64,000 nt of DNA from Pseudomonas panipatensis (GTDB lineage: Bacteria; Pseudomonadota; Gammaproteobacteria; Pseudomonadales; Pseudomonadaceae): contig NZ_FNDS01000008.1 in NCBI RefSeq assembly GCF_900099785.1, positions 248,001 through 312,000 of the forward strand. Reading direction: 5' to 3'. The notes below the pieces were generated by a model, which was given only the letters and a program-made list of their open reading frames with translations, was not told the origin of the DNA and did not search any database. Positions 18,691 to 29,773 of this stretch are shown in pieces (the first letter of the stretch is position 1; the number at the start of each line of letters is the position of its first letter). The translations under genes and the position numbers were made by a program.

Positions 18691-20511
18691 GTGATCGAAA
18701 AACTCCGCAATATCGCCATCATCGCCCACGTTGACCATGGCAAGACCACCCTGGTGGACAAGCTGCTGAAGCTGTCCGGCACCCTCGACCGCAAAGAAGC
18801 GGAAAGCGAGCGCGTGATGGACTCCAACGACCAGGAAAAGGAACGTGGCATCACCATCCTGGCGAAGAACACCGCGATCAAGTGGAACGGCTACAACATC
18901 AACATCGTCGACACCCCCGGCCACGCCGACTTCGGTGGCGAGGTGGAGCGCGTGATGTCGATGGTCGACTCCGTGCTGCTGGTGGTCGACGCCCAGGACG
19001 GCCCCATGCCGCAGACCCGCTTCGTGACCCAGAAGGCCTTCAAGGCCGGCCTGCGTCCGATCGTCGTGGTGAACAAGATCGACCGTCCGGGCGCGCGTCC
19101 TGACTGGGTCATCGACCAGATATTCGACCTCTTCGACAACCTCGGCGCCACCGACGAGCAGCTCGACTTCCCGATCGTCTACGCCAGTGCCCTGAACGGC
19201 ATCGCTGGCATGGACCACGAGAAGATGGACGACAACATGGACGCCCTGTTCCAGGCGATCATCGACTTCGTCCCGGCGCCGAAGGTCGACGTCGAAGGCC
19301 CGTTCCAGATGCAGATCTCCCAGCTGGACTACAACAGCTTCCTCGGCGTGATCGGCATCGGCCGTATCGCCCGTGGCAAGATCAAGGCCAACACCCCGGT
19401 GGTGGCGATCAGCGACGACGGCACCAAGCGCAACGGCCGTATCCTCAAGATCATGGGTCACTCCGGCCTGCAGCGCGTGGAAGTCGCCGAAGCCGAAGCC
19501 GGTGACATCGTCTGCGTCAGCGGCATGGAAGAGCTGTACATCTCCGACACCCTGTGCGACCCGCAGAACGTCGAAGCGCGCCCGCCGCTGACCGTCGACC
19601 AGCCGACCGTGAGCATGACCTTCCAGGTCAACGACTCGCCGTTCGCCGGCAAGGAAGGCAAGTTCGTCACCAGCCGCAACATCAAGGAGCGCCTGGAGAA
19701 GGAACTGCTGCACAACGTGGCCCTGCGCGTCGAGCAAGGCGACAGCCCGGAGAAATTCAAGGTCTCCGGCCGTGGCGAACTGCACCTCTCGGTACTGATC
19801 GAAACCATGCGCCGTGAAGGCTTCGAGATGGCCGTGGGCCGTCCGGAAGTGGTGATCATCGAGAACGAGGCCGGCGAAAAGCAGGAGCCCTACGAGAACG
19901 TCACCATCGACATCGAAGAGCAGCACCAGGGCTCGGTGATGGAACAGATGGGCCTGCGCAAGGGCGATCTGAGCAACATGATCCCCGACGGCAAGGGCCG
20001 CGTGCGCCTGGAGTACACCATTCCGGCGCGTGGCCTGATCGGCTTCCGTAACAACTTCCTGACCCTGACCTCGGGCACCGGCATCCTGACCTCGACCTTC
20101 AGCCACTACGGCCCGATCAAGGCCGGCGAAGTCACCAACCGCCAGAACGGCGTGCTGGTCTCCATGGCCACCGGTACCGCGCTGACCTACTCGCTGGAAA
20201 CCCTGCAGAGCCGCGGCAAGCTGTTCCTCGGCCCAGGCGACGAGATCTACGAAGGCCAGCTGGCCGGCATCAACAGCCGTGACAACGACCTGGTGATCAA
20301 CCCCACCAAGGGCAAGAAGCTCGACAACATGCGTGCTTCCGGTAAAGACGAAGTCATCGCCCTGGTTCCGCCGATCCGCTTCACCCTGGAGCAGGCGCTG
20401 GAATTCATCGCCGATGACGAGCTGGTGGAAGTGACGCCGAAGTCGATCCGTCTGCGCAAGAAACTGCTGAACGAGAACGACCGCAAGCGCTACGAACGCG
20501 CCAAGGTCTGA
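18691..20511 (+). CDS. typA: translational GTPase TypA/BipA
   Basis: 606-residue ribosome-associated GTPase involved in ribosome assembly and stress or low-temperature adaptation. G1 is HVDHGKTT at 13-20, G2 lies in the ERGITI stretch, G3 is [14 protein letters not shown] and G4 is [13 protein letters not shown]-like domains and the BipA-specific C-terminus ([35 protein letters not shown] region) follow. The start codon is GTG; no good Shine-Dalgarno sequence is seen. The length is normal for the family. Confidence 0.97.
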   Translation: MIEKLRNIAIIAHVDHGKTTLVDKLLKLSGTLDRKEAESERVMDSNDQEKERGITILAKNTAIKWNGYNINIVDTPGHADFGGEVERVMSMVDSVLLVVDAQDGPMPQTRFVTQKAFKAGLRPIVVVNKIDRPGARPDWVIDQIFDLFDNLGATDEQLDFPIVYASALNGIAGMDHEKMDDNMDALFQAIIDFVPAPKVDVEGPFQMQISQLDYNSFLGVIGIGRIARGKIKANTPVVAISDDGTKRNGRILKIMGHSGLQRVEVAEAEAGDIVCVSGMEELYISDTLCDPQNVEARPPLTVDQPTVSMTFQVNDSPFAGKEGKFVTSRNIKERLEKELLHNVALRVEQGDSPEKFKVSGRGELHLSVLIETMRREGFEMAVGRPEVVIIENEAGEKQEPYENVTIDIEEQHQGSVMEQMGLRKGDLSNMIPDGKGRVRLEYTIPARGLIGFRNNFLTLTSGTGILTSTFSHYGPIKAGEVTNRQNGVLVSMATGTALTYSLETLQSRGKLFLGPGDEIYEGQLAGINSRDNDLVINPTKGKKLDNMRASGKDEVIALVPPIRFTLEQALEFIADDELVEVTPKSIRLRKKLLNENDRKRYERAKV

Positions 20512-20529
20512 TCCGTCTCCGCGGACCAG

Positions 20530-20557
20530 CGAAAGCCGGGCATTTGCCCGGCTTTCG
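20530..20557 (+). terminator. terminator after typA
   Basis: CGAAAGCCGGGC and GCCCGGCTTTCG arms around a short loop, followed by CGTTTCT. Confidence 0.75.
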
Positions 20558-20739
20558 CGTTTCTGGGCCAGGCGCCGTCAGTGGCTCGCCGGCGCGGCTG
20601 AACGTCACACTGGCTGGAGTCTGCGGGCGGCGCCACAGGCGGCGGAGGGCTGGGTCGATATACTCGCAGGCAAGAGGTTTGTCCTGGCGGAGCGCCGGGC
20701 AGCAGTGGACGCGGTACTTCCTTTGAAGGATTCACACGC

Positions 20740-23700
20740 ATGCAATGGATTTTCATGCTGGTCGGCCTCGTGCTGGGTGCGAGTGCCGGAGAGTCGATCA
20801 CCGCCGGGTTGCTCGGCGCCTTGCTCGGCCTCGGCCTGGGGCAGGCCCTCGGGCTGCGCAGCCTGGAGCGGCGCAACCAGGCGCTGAACCGCAAGCTGGA
20901 GGCGCTGGAGGCGCGCATGGCGGTCGAGGGCGAGGCCATCGCCCAGCGCCTCAAGGACGCCGAATCGCACCCGGCGCCGCAGAGCGCCCCGACGGATCAT
21001 CTCTCGCCAGCGCCCGCCGCCAGCGATGCCGGCGCGCCCGGCACTGAGACCGATCAGGAGCTGACCTGGGAACTGGAATTCCCCGAGCCCGCGCCCAGCG
21101 TCGCCGCCCAGGCGGCGGTCGAGCCCGCGCTGCCCGGCGCGGAGATGGACCTGGACTGGGACGCCCCGGCGCGCGAAACCGTGACCGAGAGCGCCCCGCG
21201 ACCTGCCGAATCGGCCGCTGCCCGTGTCGAGGCGCCGTTGCCTCCGCCAGCGCCTTCGCTGTTCGAGCGCGCCTTCAATGCCGCCCGCGCCTGGCTGTTC
21301 GGCGGAAATACCGTGCTGCGGGTCGGCGTCGTGCTGCTGTTCCTCGGCCTGGCCTTCCTCCTGCGCTACGCCTCCGAGCGCGTGGTGGTGCCGGTGGAAG
21401 TGCGCTACATCGGCGTGGCCCTGGTCGCCATGGTCCTGCTGGGCCTGGGCTGGTGGCTGCGCCACAAGCGGGCGACCTACGCATTGCTGCTGCAGGGCAC
21501 CGGGATCGCCGTGCTCTACCTGACGGTGTTCGCCGCCATGCGCCTGCACCCGCTGCTGTCGCCGCAACAGGCGCTCGCTCTGTTGATCGGCGTGACGCTG
21601 TTCTCGGCCATGCTCGCGGTGCTGCAGGATGCCCTCGGCCTGGCCGCCGCGGCCGCCCTGGGCGGTTTCGCCGCGCCCATCCTGACCTCGACCGGGGCCG
21701 GCAACCACGTCGCCCTGTTCAGCTATTTCGCCCTGCTCAACGCTGGCATCTTCGCCATCGCCTGGTTCAAGGCCTGGCGCCTGCTCAACCTGATCGGCTT
21801 CGTCGGCACCTTCGCCATCGGCTTCGCCTGGGGGTTGCGCAGCTACCGGCCGGAGTTGTTCGCCAGCACCGAACCGTTCCTGCTGCTGTTCTTCCTCATG
21901 TACGTGGCCATCGGCCTGCTCTTCGCCCGCCGCCGCCTGCGCGAGGCCGATGGCCTGGATGGGGACGCCAGCCGTGAGGACAGCCTGCGCTGGTCGATTC
22001 GCCAGACCGACTACGTCGATGGCGTTGTGCTGTTCGGCGCGCCGCTGATCGGCTTCGGCCTGCAATACGCGCTGATCCGCCACCTGGCATTCGGCCCGGC
22101 GTTCAGTGCCCTGGCCCTGGGGCTGTTCTACATGCTGCTGGCACGACTGCTCGCCGGACGCGCCGCCGAGCGCGCCGTGCTGCTGGTGGAAACCTGCCTG
22201 GCCCTGGGCGTGGTCTTCGGCACCCTGGCCATTCCGCTCGGCCTGGACGCCCGCTGGACCTCGGCAGCCTGGGCGGTGGAGGGCGCCGGCATCTACTGGA
22301 TCGGCCTGCGCCAGCAGCGGCGACTGGGGCGGATCTTCGCTCTGCTGTTGCAAGCGGGGGCGGCCTTGGCCTTCCTCGGTGGTCTCCGGCCGGGCAGCGA
22401 AACCCTGCTCGACGGCGCCCCGTTGGGGGCGGCGATGCTCGCGGCGGCGCTGCTGTTCAGCTTCTGCCAACTGCGCCAGCGCGAGGCTGCCGGGCTGGCC
22501 GCCTGGGAGCCGCGTTGCCGACCACTGCTGGCGGCCTCCGGCCTGGGCTTCCTCTACCTGATCGCACCCCTGTGCTTCGCCGTGCCCGGCACGGCCATGA
22601 GTTGGGCGCTGGCGGGCCTGGCGAGCATTTTCGCCGGTCTGCGCCTGCGTTCGCGGACCTTCCTGTTCTGCGCCTTTGCCGTGCAATTGCTCGGCGGCGC
22701 GCTGTTCCTCCTCGACCTGCGTGTCGCCGACGGCGGAACCGGGGTCTTCGGCAGCGGCTGGATGGGGCTGTTCAGCGCCACGCTGATCGGTCTCGGCCTG
22801 ATCGCCGGGATGGTCCTGGCGGCGCGGGACTCGCTGGTGCGCGACGACCCGCGGCTGATGCATGGCCTGACCCTGGTGCTCCTGGCCGGTCTGCTGCTGG
22901 TCAACCTGGCGGTGCTCTTCGTCCTGCCCTGGCGCAGCGCGGCGGCGGTCTGGGCCGGCAGCGGCCTGCTGATCCTCTGGCTGAGCCTGGTGCTGCGCCA
23001 GCGCGTCAGTTTCCTCTTCGGCCTGCTGTTGCAGGTGATCGGTGGTGGCGCCGTGCTGCTGAGCGGTCCGGGCCTGTTCGGCCAGCTTTCCGGCGAGGGC
23101 CTGACGCCGCTGGCCCACAGCGGCTTCTGGAGCCCGGCGCTCTTGGCCCTGGCGGCCCTGCTCGGTGCCTGGCGCCTGCAACGCGACGACCCGGCCGAGG
23201 CGGGGCTGGCGCTGGGCGCGCTGCGCCTGGGGCAGTTGTCGCAGTTGCTGCTGGTGTGGGGCGCCGCCTGGTGGGTGCTGACTGCGCTCTGCGAAATCAG
23301 TCGCTTCGTGCCCTGGGCCCGGCGCGAGCACGTGGCGCTGTTGGTCGCCGCACTCAGCGTGGCGCTGTGGAGCCTGATCGCCCGCCGCACGCAGTGGCGC
23401 GCCCTGGCATTGCTCTGCCTGGGCCTGGCGCCGGCGGGTGTGCTGGCCTTGCTCAGTGCCTGGCATGCGGGCTACCAGCCGCTGGCCGAACTCGGCTGGC
23501 TGGGCTGGGGCGCGCTGCTGCTGGCGCATCTGTGGTCGCTGCGCTACCTGCACCCGTTGCTGCCGTCGCGGCCGCTGCGCGGTGCCCATGTGCTAGGTTG
23601 CTGGGTGCTGCTGGCGGTGCTGGCGCTGCAACTGCGCTACCTGCTGCTGTCCCTGGCTGAGCACTACAACGCCTGGCGCTGGCTGGGTTGGGCGCTGGTG

Positions 23701-24372
23701 CCGAGCGCCTACCTCATGCTCATGGGGGCGAGACCGCGCCTGCCCTGGCCGGTGGCCGACTTCCCCCGCGAATACCGCGCCCTGGCCGCCGCGCCGGTCG
23801 CCGTGGCGCTGCTCGCCTGGTTCTGGCTGGTCAACCTGTTCAGCGACGGCGCCGCCGATCCCTTGCCCTACCTGCCGCTGCTCAATCCGTTGGAGCTGGG
23901 CATGCTGATCGTGCTCGCGGCGATCCTGCAATGGACCCGCAGCGGTCTGCCGCTGCTTGGCCCGACGCCGGCGCAGTCGCGCCTGCCGGTGCAGGCCGTG
24001 CTCGGCGCCTCGCTGTTCGCCCTGCTGACCCTGGCGGTGTGCCGCACCGCGCACCATTGGGCGGCGGTGCCCTTCACGCTGGCTTCGCTACAGGCCTCGA
24101 TGGTGGTGCAGGCCGGGCTCTCGCTGGTCTGGACCCTGATCGCCCTGGGGCTGATGATCGGCGGCCACCTGCGTCTCCGCCGCGACCTGTGGATGGTCGG
24201 CGCGGCGCTGATCGGCGCGGTGGTGGTCAAGCTGTTCTTCGTCGAACTGGGCAACAGCGGCAGCCTGGAGCGCATCATTTCCTTCATTGGCGTTGGCGTG
24301 CTGCTGCTCGTCGTCGGCTACTTCGCCCCCTTGCCGCCGCGGCGGCCGGAACAGGAGCAATCGCAGGCATGA
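20740..24372 (+). CDS. large polytopic membrane protein, DUF2339 family
   Basis: 1210 residues. An N-terminal glycine-zipper-like hydrophobic segment (about 1-40) is followed by a coiled-coil stretch (LERRNQALNRKLEALEARM), an acidic/proline-rich linker (about 85-165) and then some 25-30 hydrophobic helices to the C-terminus. This matches DUF2339 membrane proteins, whose function is unknown; length and helix count are typical. It overlaps the downstream DUF3999 gene by four bases (ATGA), implying coupled translation and probably a shared complex at the inner membrane. Confidence 0.85.
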   Translation: MQWIFMLVGLVLGASAGESITAGLLGALLGLGLGQALGLRSLERRNQALNRKLEALEARMAVEGEAIAQRLKDAESHPAPQSAPTDHLSPAPAASDAGAPGTETDQELTWELEFPEPAPSVAAQAAVEPALPGAEMDLDWDAPARETVTESAPRPAESAAARVEAPLPPPAPSLFERAFNAARAWLFGGNTVLRVGVVLLFLGLAFLLRYASERVVVPVEVRYIGVALVAMVLLGLGWWLRHKRATYALLLQGTGIAVLYLTVFAAMRLHPLLSPQQALALLIGVTLFSAMLAVLQDALGLAAAAALGGFAAPILTSTGAGNHVALFSYFALLNAGIFAIAWFKAWRLLNLIGFVGTFAIGFAWGLRSYRPELFASTEPFLLLFFLMYVAIGLLFARRRLREADGLDGDASREDSLRWSIRQTDYVDGVVLFGAPLIGFGLQYALIRHLAFGPAFSALALGLFYMLLARLLAGRAAERAVLLVETCLALGVVFGTLAIPLGLDARWTSAAWAVEGAGIYWIGLRQQRRLGRIFALLLQAGAALAFLGGLRPGSETLLDGAPLGAAMLAAALLFSFCQLRQREAAGLAAWEPRCRPLLAASGLGFLYLIAPLCFAVPGTAMSWALAGLASIFAGLRLRSRTFLFCAFAVQLLGGALFLLDLRVADGGTGVFGSGWMGLFSATLIGLGLIAGMVLAARDSLVRDDPRLMHGLTLVLLAGLLLVNLAVLFVLPWRSAAAVWAGSGLLILWLSLVLRQRVSFLFGLLLQVIGGGAVLLSGPGLFGQLSGEGLTPLAHSGFWSPALLALAALLGAWRLQRDDPAEAGLALGALRLGQLSQLLLVWGAAWWVLTALCEISRFVPWARREHVALLVAALSVALWSLIARRTQWRALALLCLGLAPAGVLALLSAWHAGYQPLAELGWLGWGALLLAHLWSLRYLHPLLPSRPLRGAHVLGCWVLLAVLALQLRYLLLSLAEHYNAWRWLGWALVPSAYLMLMGARPRLPWPVADFPREYRALAAAPVAVALLAWFWLVNLFSDGAADPLPYLPLLNPLELGMLIVLAAILQWTRSGLPLLGPTPAQSRLPVQAVLGASLFALLTLAVCRTAHHWAAVPFTLASLQASMVVQAGLSLVWTLIALGLMIGGHLRLRRDLWMVGAALIGAVVVKLFFVELGNSGSLERIISFIGVGVLLLVVGYFAPLPPRRPEQEQSQA

Positions 24373-25745
24373 AGCCCTATTTCCTGACCCTCTGTCTCGT
24401 CGCCAGCCTGCCCGCCGCTGGCGCCCTGGCGGCCGATTCCGCCGCCGACTACCCATGGCAGGTGCCGCTGGTCCTGCAGGGCAAGGGCCCCTGGTATCGC
24501 CTGCAAGTGCCCATGGCGGTGCAACTGGCGGCGGCCCATGCCGATCTGCGCGACCTGCGCGTCTTCAACCAGGAAGGCGAGGCGCTGCCCTATGCCCTGA
24601 GCGATGCCGTCGAACAGCGCAACAGCGCGCCGCGCGATGCCTCGGTACGGCTGTTCCCGCTGTACGGCGCGACGGCCGATCCGGGGGCCCAGGCCAACCT
24701 GCGCATCCAGCGCAGCACCAGTGGCACCCTGGTCGAGGTGTTGCCCGACGCCGCGCCGGCGGCCGCGGGTGAGCAGCGCCGCGGCTGGCTGCTCGACGCA
24801 GGCACGGCGGACTTCCCCTTCGAGCGCCTGCTGCTCGACTGGAACAGCCCGAGCGAGGGCTTCCAGCATTTCCGCATCGAGGCCAGCGACGACCTGCGCA
24901 ACTGGCAGCCGTGGGGCGACGGCCAGCTCGCCCGGCTGAGTTTCAATGGCGAGCGCATGGATGTCAGCGAGGTTGCCTTGCCGGGGCGCAAGGCCCGTTA
25001 CCTGCGCCTGTCCTGGCCGGCGAACGAGCCGGCCGTGGAGCTGACGAGCGCGCGCCTGCAAGGCCACAGCGAGCGCACCGAGGCCGCGCCGCTGGTCTGG
25101 TCGCCGCCCTTCGCCGGGCAGCTTGACGCCGATGGCGCGTATCGCTGGGAGCTGCCATTGGCCTTGCCGCTGGAGCGGGTCAAGGTCGCGCTGGACCCGG
25201 CGCAGTCGCCGTTGATGGTGCCGGTGGCGCTGTCCGGGCGCGCCGAGGTGAAGGACGCCAATGGCCAGGCGGGCAACTGGTGGCCGCTAGCGCGCGGCGT
25301 CTTGTACAGCCTGCCCATCGACGGTCGCCAGGCGCGCCAGGATGAACTGGCGCTGAACGGCGCGGCGGTGCGCCAGCTACGCTTGGTCACTGACGCGCGC
25401 GGCACTGGCCTGGGCGCCGGGGTGCCGGACATCAGCGTGGCCATGCGTGCCCGTGAGCTGGTGTTCCTGGTTCGTGGCAGCGTGCCCTATCGGTTGGCGC
25501 TGGGCAACGGCGCTGCGCACGCGGCGAGCCTGCCATTGAGCGTGCTGATTCCTGCCTACAGCGCGGAGACGGCGGCGGCACTCGGGCAGGCCCAGCTCCA
25601 GGAGGCCCTTGCTCCGGCCAACGTGCCGAGCCGCGCCGCGCCGCTCGGGCGTGACTGGAAACGTGTCGGCCTGTGGGTCGTGCTGCTGGCCGGAGTCCTG
25701 CTGCTCGCGGGCATGGCGCTGAGCCTGGTGCGCGGCAAAGCCTGA
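24369..25745 (+). CDS. exported, membrane-anchored DUF3999 family protein
   Basis: 458 residues with a signal peptide (MKPYFLTLCLVASLPAAGALA), a large periplasmic beta-rich region containing a discoidin-like piece (FQHFRIEASDDLRNWQPWG ... ARYLRLSWPANEP), and one C-terminal transmembrane helix (VGLWVVLLAGVLLLAGMALSLV). This is the DUF3999 architecture; the function is unknown. The ATGA overlap with the DUF2339 gene and their regular pairing (from memory) argue for a two-component envelope unit, possibly carbohydrate-related. Inference only. Confidence 0.85.
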   Translation: MKPYFLTLCLVASLPAAGALAADSAADYPWQVPLVLQGKGPWYRLQVPMAVQLAAAHADLRDLRVFNQEGEALPYALSDAVEQRNSAPRDASVRLFPLYGATADPGAQANLRIQRSTSGTLVEVLPDAAPAAAGEQRRGWLLDAGTADFPFERLLLDWNSPSEGFQHFRIEASDDLRNWQPWGDGQLARLSFNGERMDVSEVALPGRKARYLRLSWPANEPAVELTSARLQGHSERTEAAPLVWSPPFAGQLDADGAYRWELPLALPLERVKVALDPAQSPLMVPVALSGRAEVKDANGQAGNWWPLARGVLYSLPIDGRQARQDELALNGAAVRQLRLVTDARGTGLGAGVPDISVAMRARELVFLVRGSVPYRLALGNGAAHAASLPLSVLIPAYSAETAAALGQAQLQEALAPANVPSRAAPLGRDWKRVGLWVVLLAGVLLLAGMALSLVRGKA

Positions 25746-25923
25746 AAAGCCCCGCGGCCGTCCGCATCGGTTGTGGGATATCTCGATGATCTGGAGGGAA
25801 TTTCGCCGATAGGGGGTGAAAAAGGCGGTAGGCGTGGAGTAAATGCTGTAACGACTCTGCTACTGTACGAAGCGTTTCGGTCTGCACATAAAAACAAACG
25901 TATACATACATGGAGTACGCAGA
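25746..25923. other. intergenic region upstream of estA
   Basis: It contains an AAAAACAA string (25890-25897, AANAANAA type) and GTATACATACA just before the gene. TGGAG about 10 bases before the ATG may serve as ribosome site. No clear promoter is called. Confidence 0.35.
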
Positions 25924-27855
25924 ATGATCCGACGGACGCTTACCCCGCTGGCGGCCGCTTGCCTGCTCGGCATCACCGGCCAGGCGCTCGCTTCCCCTTC
26001 TCCTTATTCGACCATGGTGATCTTCGGCGACAGTCTCAGCGACTCCGGGCAGTTCGCCGACGCCAACGGTCCGGCCGGCGCCACCACGCGCTTCACCAAC
26101 CGCACCGGGCCGACCTACAAGGCCGGCAGCGGGGAAATCTTCGGCCCGGTCGCGCCGATGATCCTCGGCGGCAAGCTGGGTATCGCCGCTGGCGACCTGG
26201 CGCCGTCGACCTCGCCGGTCTCCGCCGCCCAGGGATTGCCGGACGGCAACGACTGGGCGGTGGGCGGCTACCGTACCGATCAGATCTACGACTCCATTAC
26301 CGCGGCCGGTGGTTCGGTGGTCAGCGCCGGCGGCCAGACGCGCACCCGTGACGGCTACCTGGTGGGCCTGGCCAGCCAGGGCCTGCGCGCCGATCCCAAC
26401 GCGCTCTACTACCTCACCGGCGGCGGCAACGACTTCCTCCAGGGGCGCATCACCAACACCGTCACCGCCCAGGCCGCCGCCGGGCGTCTGGTCGACAGCG
26501 TGCAGGCGCTGCAACAGGCCGGCGCGCGCTACATCATGGTCTGGCTGCTGCCCGACCTGGGTTACACCCCGGCGATCTATGGCGGCGCCTTGCAGAGCAC
26601 CGCCAGCCAGCTCAGCAACGCCTTCAACCAGCAACTGGTCAGCGAGCTGCAGGGGGTGAACGCCGAGGTGATCCCGCTGAATATCCCGGTGCTGGTCAAG
26701 GAAGTGCTGGCCGATCCGGCGCAATTCGGCCTGCCCGCCGGGCAGAACCTGATCGGTACCTGCTTCAGCGGTAACGGCTGCACCATGAACGCCCTCTATG
26801 GCGTCAACGGCACCACGCCCGATCCGACCAAGTTGCTGTTCAACGACGTCGTGCACCCGACCATCGCCGGCCAGCGGGTGATCGCCGACTACGCCTACTC
26901 GATCCTCTCCGCGCCCTGGGAAATCACTCTGCTGCCGGAAATGGCCAATGGCACCCTGCGCGCCTACCAGGACGAACTGCGCAGCCAGTGGCTGGCGGAC
27001 TGGGAACGCTGGCAGGCCGTCGGCCAGTGGCGCAGCTTCGTCAGCGCCGGAGGCCAGCACCTGGACTTCGATGACCAGCACAGCGGCGCCAGCGGCGATG
27101 GCTGGGGCGCCAACCTCACCCTGGGCGGCAGCTATCGCCTCGACGAGGCCTGGCGCGTGGGGCTGGCGGCCGGTTTCTCCCGGCAGAAGCTGGAAGCCGG
27201 CGTCGCCGATTCCGACTACAAGCTGAACAGCTACCTGGCCAGCGCCTTCGCCCAGTACCAGCAGAATCGCTGGTGGGCCGACCTGGCCCTGACCGGCGGT
27301 CATCTGGACTTCGACGAAATCGGTCGGACCTTCGATCTCGGCGTCAACCAGCGCAAGGAAAAGGGCGATACCAACGGCCACCTGTGGGATGTCAGCGCCC
27401 GACTCGGCTACGACATCGCCCAGCCGGGTAGCCAATGGCACCTTTCGCCCTTCGTCAGCGCCGATTACGCACGCATCGAAGTCAATGGCTACAGCGAAAA
27501 CAGCGGCCGTTCCACCGCGCTCATGTATGACGACCAGACGCGCAAGTCGCGGCGTCTCGGCGCCGGTCTGCAGGGCAAGTACCAGCTCAGCACGCAGACC
27601 GAGCTGTTCGGCGAGGTGGCCATGGAGCGCGAGTACGAGGACGGTAGCCAGGACCTGACCATGGCCCTGACCAGCCTGCCGAACAACAGCTTCACCCTCG
27701 AAGGCTATCGCCCGGAGAGCCACCTCAGCCGCGCCAGCCTCGGCATCAGCCAGCAACTGACGCCGGAACTGGCGCTGCGTGGCGGCTACTCCCTGCGCCA
27801 CAGCGATTCGGACACCCAGCAGGGTGTCAGCGTCGCCCTCAGCCTCGATTTCTGA
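25924..27855 (+). CDS. estA: autotransporter esterase EstA (GDSL family)
   Basis: 643 residues: signal peptide of about 23 residues, an SGNH/GDSL hydrolase passenger with nucleophile Ser37 ([11 protein letters not shown]), GGGND oxyanion block and catalytic DVVHPT near residue 310, then a C-terminal autotransporter beta-barrel of about 280 residues ending in Phe (VALSLDF). Uncleaved EstA displays its esterase on the cell surface and in P. aeruginosa affects rhamnolipid production and motility. This fits with the neighbouring nrsZ candidate in theme only. The length is typical. Confidence 0.95.
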   Translation: MIRRTLTPLAAACLLGITGQALASPSPYSTMVIFGDSLSDSGQFADANGPAGATTRFTNRTGPTYKAGSGEIFGPVAPMILGGKLGIAAGDLAPSTSPVSAAQGLPDGNDWAVGGYRTDQIYDSITAAGGSVVSAGGQTRTRDGYLVGLASQGLRADPNALYYLTGGGNDFLQGRITNTVTAQAAAGRLVDSVQALQQAGARYIMVWLLPDLGYTPAIYGGALQSTASQLSNAFNQQLVSELQGVNAEVIPLNIPVLVKEVLADPAQFGLPAGQNLIGTCFSGNGCTMNALYGVNGTTPDPTKLLFNDVVHPTIAGQRVIADYAYSILSAPWEITLLPEMANGTLRAYQDELRSQWLADWERWQAVGQWRSFVSAGGQHLDFDDQHSGASGDGWGANLTLGGSYRLDEAWRVGLAAGFSRQKLEAGVADSDYKLNSYLASAFAQYQQNRWWADLALTGGHLDFDEIGRTFDLGVNQRKEKGDTNGHLWDVSARLGYDIAQPGSQWHLSPFVSADYARIEVNGYSENSGRSTALMYDDQTRKSRRLGAGLQGKYQLSTQTELFGEVAMEREYEDGSQDLTMALTSLPNNSFTLEGYRPESHLSRASLGISQQLTPELALRGGYSLRHSDSDTQQGVSVALSLDF

Positions 27856-28066
27856 GGCTCGCGCGGGTGCGGCCTGGCGCCGCATCCGCCGCTTGGCGTC
27901 GCGCCCGCCGGGAACGCGCGGTCGGCTGTCGCGGTCCCATGGCGGCCAGTCGTCGCGCCGTCTCTGCCTGCCGTCGGCCGCCGCCTGGCGGCCCGCGCCG
28001 AGCAAGCGTCGGGGCCGATTCCGCGCTAGAATGCGCGGGTTTTTGACCTTGCCTCCGGAGCCTTCC
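27856..28066. other. GC-rich intergenic region between estA and fbp
   Basis: No gene or clear terminator seen. A possible fbp -10-like element (TAGAAT at 28027-28032) lies close to the gene. In P. aeruginosa a glyoxalase gene sits here (from memory); none is present. Confidence 0.35.
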
Positions 28067-29080
28067 ATGTCCCGCGTTACCCTGAGTCGCTACCTGATCG
28101 AGCAGACCCGCAGTCATAACACCCCGGCCGACCTGCGCTTCCTCGTTGAAGTGGTGGCGCGCGCCTGCAAGGAAATCAGCCATGCCGTGTCCAAGGGCGC
28201 CCTCGGCGGTGTGCTCGGCAGCATGGAAACCGAGAACGTGCAGGGTGAAGTGCAGAAGAAGCTGGACGTGCTGTCCAACGAGATCCTCCTGGAAGCCAAC
28301 GAGTGGGCCGGCAACCTGGCCGGCATGGCCTCCGAGGAAATGGATCATCCCTACCAGATTCCCGGCCGCTATCCGAAAGGCGCCTACCTGCTGGTCTTCG
28401 ACCCGCTGGACGGCTCCAGCAACATCGACGTCAACGTCTCGGTCGGCACCATCTTCTCGGTGCTGCGCTGCCCGCCGCAGTACCTCAGCCAGAACGACAG
28501 CCTGAGCGAGGAAGCCTTCCTCCAGCCGGGCACCACCCAGGTCGCCGCCGGCTACGCCATCTATGGCCCGCAGACCATGCTCATGCTGACCCTCGGCAAT
28601 GGCGTCAAGGGCTTCACCCTGGATCGCGAGCTGGGCAGCTTCGTGCTGACCCACGAGAACGTCACCGTGCCCACCAGCACCGCCGAATTCGCCATCAACA
28701 TGTCCAACCAGCGCCACTGGGAAGCCCCGGTGAAGCGTTACGTGGACGAGCTGCTGGCCGGCAAGGAAGGTCCGCTGGGCAAGAACTACAACATGCGCTG
28801 GATCGCCTCCATGGTCGCTGACGTGCATCGCATCCTGACCCGCGGCGGCATCTTCATGTACCCGCGCGACGCCCGTGAGCCGAGCAAGCCCGGCAAGCTG
28901 CGCCTGATGTACGAAGCCAATCCGATGTCCTTCATCATCGAGCAGGCCGGCGGCGCCGCTACCAATGGCACCCAGCGCATCCTCGACATCCAGCCCGACA
29001 ACCTGCACCAGCGCGTGGCGGTGTTCCTCGGTTCCAAGGAAGAAGTCGAGCGCGTCACCGGCTACCACAAGGACGCCTGA
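28067..29080 (+). CDS. fbp: fructose-1,6-bisphosphatase class 1
   Basis: 337-residue gluconeogenic enzyme hydrolysing fructose-1,6-bisphosphate. Family marks are the [21 protein letters not shown] metal/catalytic block, [10 protein letters not shown] and the C-terminal [19 protein letters not shown] segment. The start at 28067 has GGAG 6 bases upstream. Its stop overlaps the ATG of the next gene by one base. Gluconeogenesis is essential for a pseudomonad growing on amino acids such as histidine. Confidence 0.97.
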   Translation: MSRVTLSRYLIEQTRSHNTPADLRFLVEVVARACKEISHAVSKGALGGVLGSMETENVQGEVQKKLDVLSNEILLEANEWAGNLAGMASEEMDHPYQIPGRYPKGAYLLVFDPLDGSSNIDVNVSVGTIFSVLRCPPQYLSQNDSLSEEAFLQPGTTQVAAGYAIYGPQTMLMLTLGNGVKGFTLDRELGSFVLTHENVTVPTSTAEFAINMSNQRHWEAPVKRYVDELLAGKEGPLGKNYNMRWIASMVADVHRILTRGGIFMYPRDAREPSKPGKLRLMYEANPMSFIIEQAGGAATNGTQRILDIQPDNLHQRVAVFLGSKEEVERVTGYHKDA

Positions 29081-29688
29081 TGGCCGCCGAGGCGCCTTGG
29101 CAGGCGCTGCTGGACTGGTGGTTCGGCAGCGCGCCGCGCGCCGGCGAGGTCGCCGCCCAGCGCAGTTCGCTGTGGTTCGGCAAGAACGCCTGCGAGGACC
29201 TCGCATCGGACGAGCGTTTCGGCGGCCTGGCGCGCCAGGCCCTGGCCGGCGGGCTGGCCGACTGGGCGGGGGCGGCGCCGGGCTGGCTGGCGCTGATCCT
29301 GCTGCTCGACCAGTTGCCTCGCATGATCTTCCGCGACAGTCCGCGTGCCTACGCCGGCGATCCTCGGGCGCAGGACTTGGTGCGCCAGGGCCTCGCCGCC
29401 GGCCTGGACCGGCAGCTACGCTCGATCGAGCGGGTGTTCGTCTACCTGGTGCTGGAGCACGCCGAGGACCTGGCTAGCCAGGATCAGGCGGTCGCCTGCT
29501 TCCGCCAGTTGCGGGCGCAGGCGGCGGTTGACGAGCAGACACTGTTCGATGGTTATCTCGACTTCGCCGAGCGCCATCGCGCGGTGATCGCCCGCTTCGG
29601 TCGCTTCCCCCACCGCAATGCCATCCTGGGGCGCGAATCCAGTGCAGAAGAAACCGCGTTCCTCAAGGAACCCGGTTCCCGTTTCTGA
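29080..29688 (+). CDS. DUF924 family protein
   Basis: 202 residues, cytoplasmic, all-helical. Typical blocks are VLDWWF-like (LLDWWFGSAPRAGEV), SLWFGKN, WLALILLLDQLPRMIFRDSPRAYAGDPRA and FGRFPHRNAILGRESS. The fold is TPR-like; no activity is established. It is coupled to fbp by overlapping TGATG, a linkage also found in P. aeruginosa (from memory). Confidence 0.88.
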   Translation: MAAEAPWQALLDWWFGSAPRAGEVAAQRSSLWFGKNACEDLASDERFGGLARQALAGGLADWAGAAPGWLALILLLDQLPRMIFRDSPRAYAGDPRAQDLVRQGLAAGLDRQLRSIERVFVYLVLEHAEDLASQDQAVACFRQLRAQAAVDEQTLFDGYLDFAERHRAVIARFGRFPHRNAILGRESSAEETAFLKEPGSRF

Positions 29689-29773
29689 CTCCAAGCGGCG
29701 TTCCGCGCGGCTTGTGCCAAGCTGTCGAGTGGAGCCTCCGCGTTTCGCACCGTACCCGACAAAGGAGTTGCCG

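Noticed and set aside
25908..25920. HutC operator upstream of estA
   Set aside because: GTATACATACA lacks the TGTA half and the gene is unrelated to histidine use; only a partial match.
27856..28066. Remnant of a glyoxalase gene between estA and fbp
   Set aside because: P. aeruginosa has one here as I recall, but no glyoxalase-like peptide is visible in any frame of this gap.
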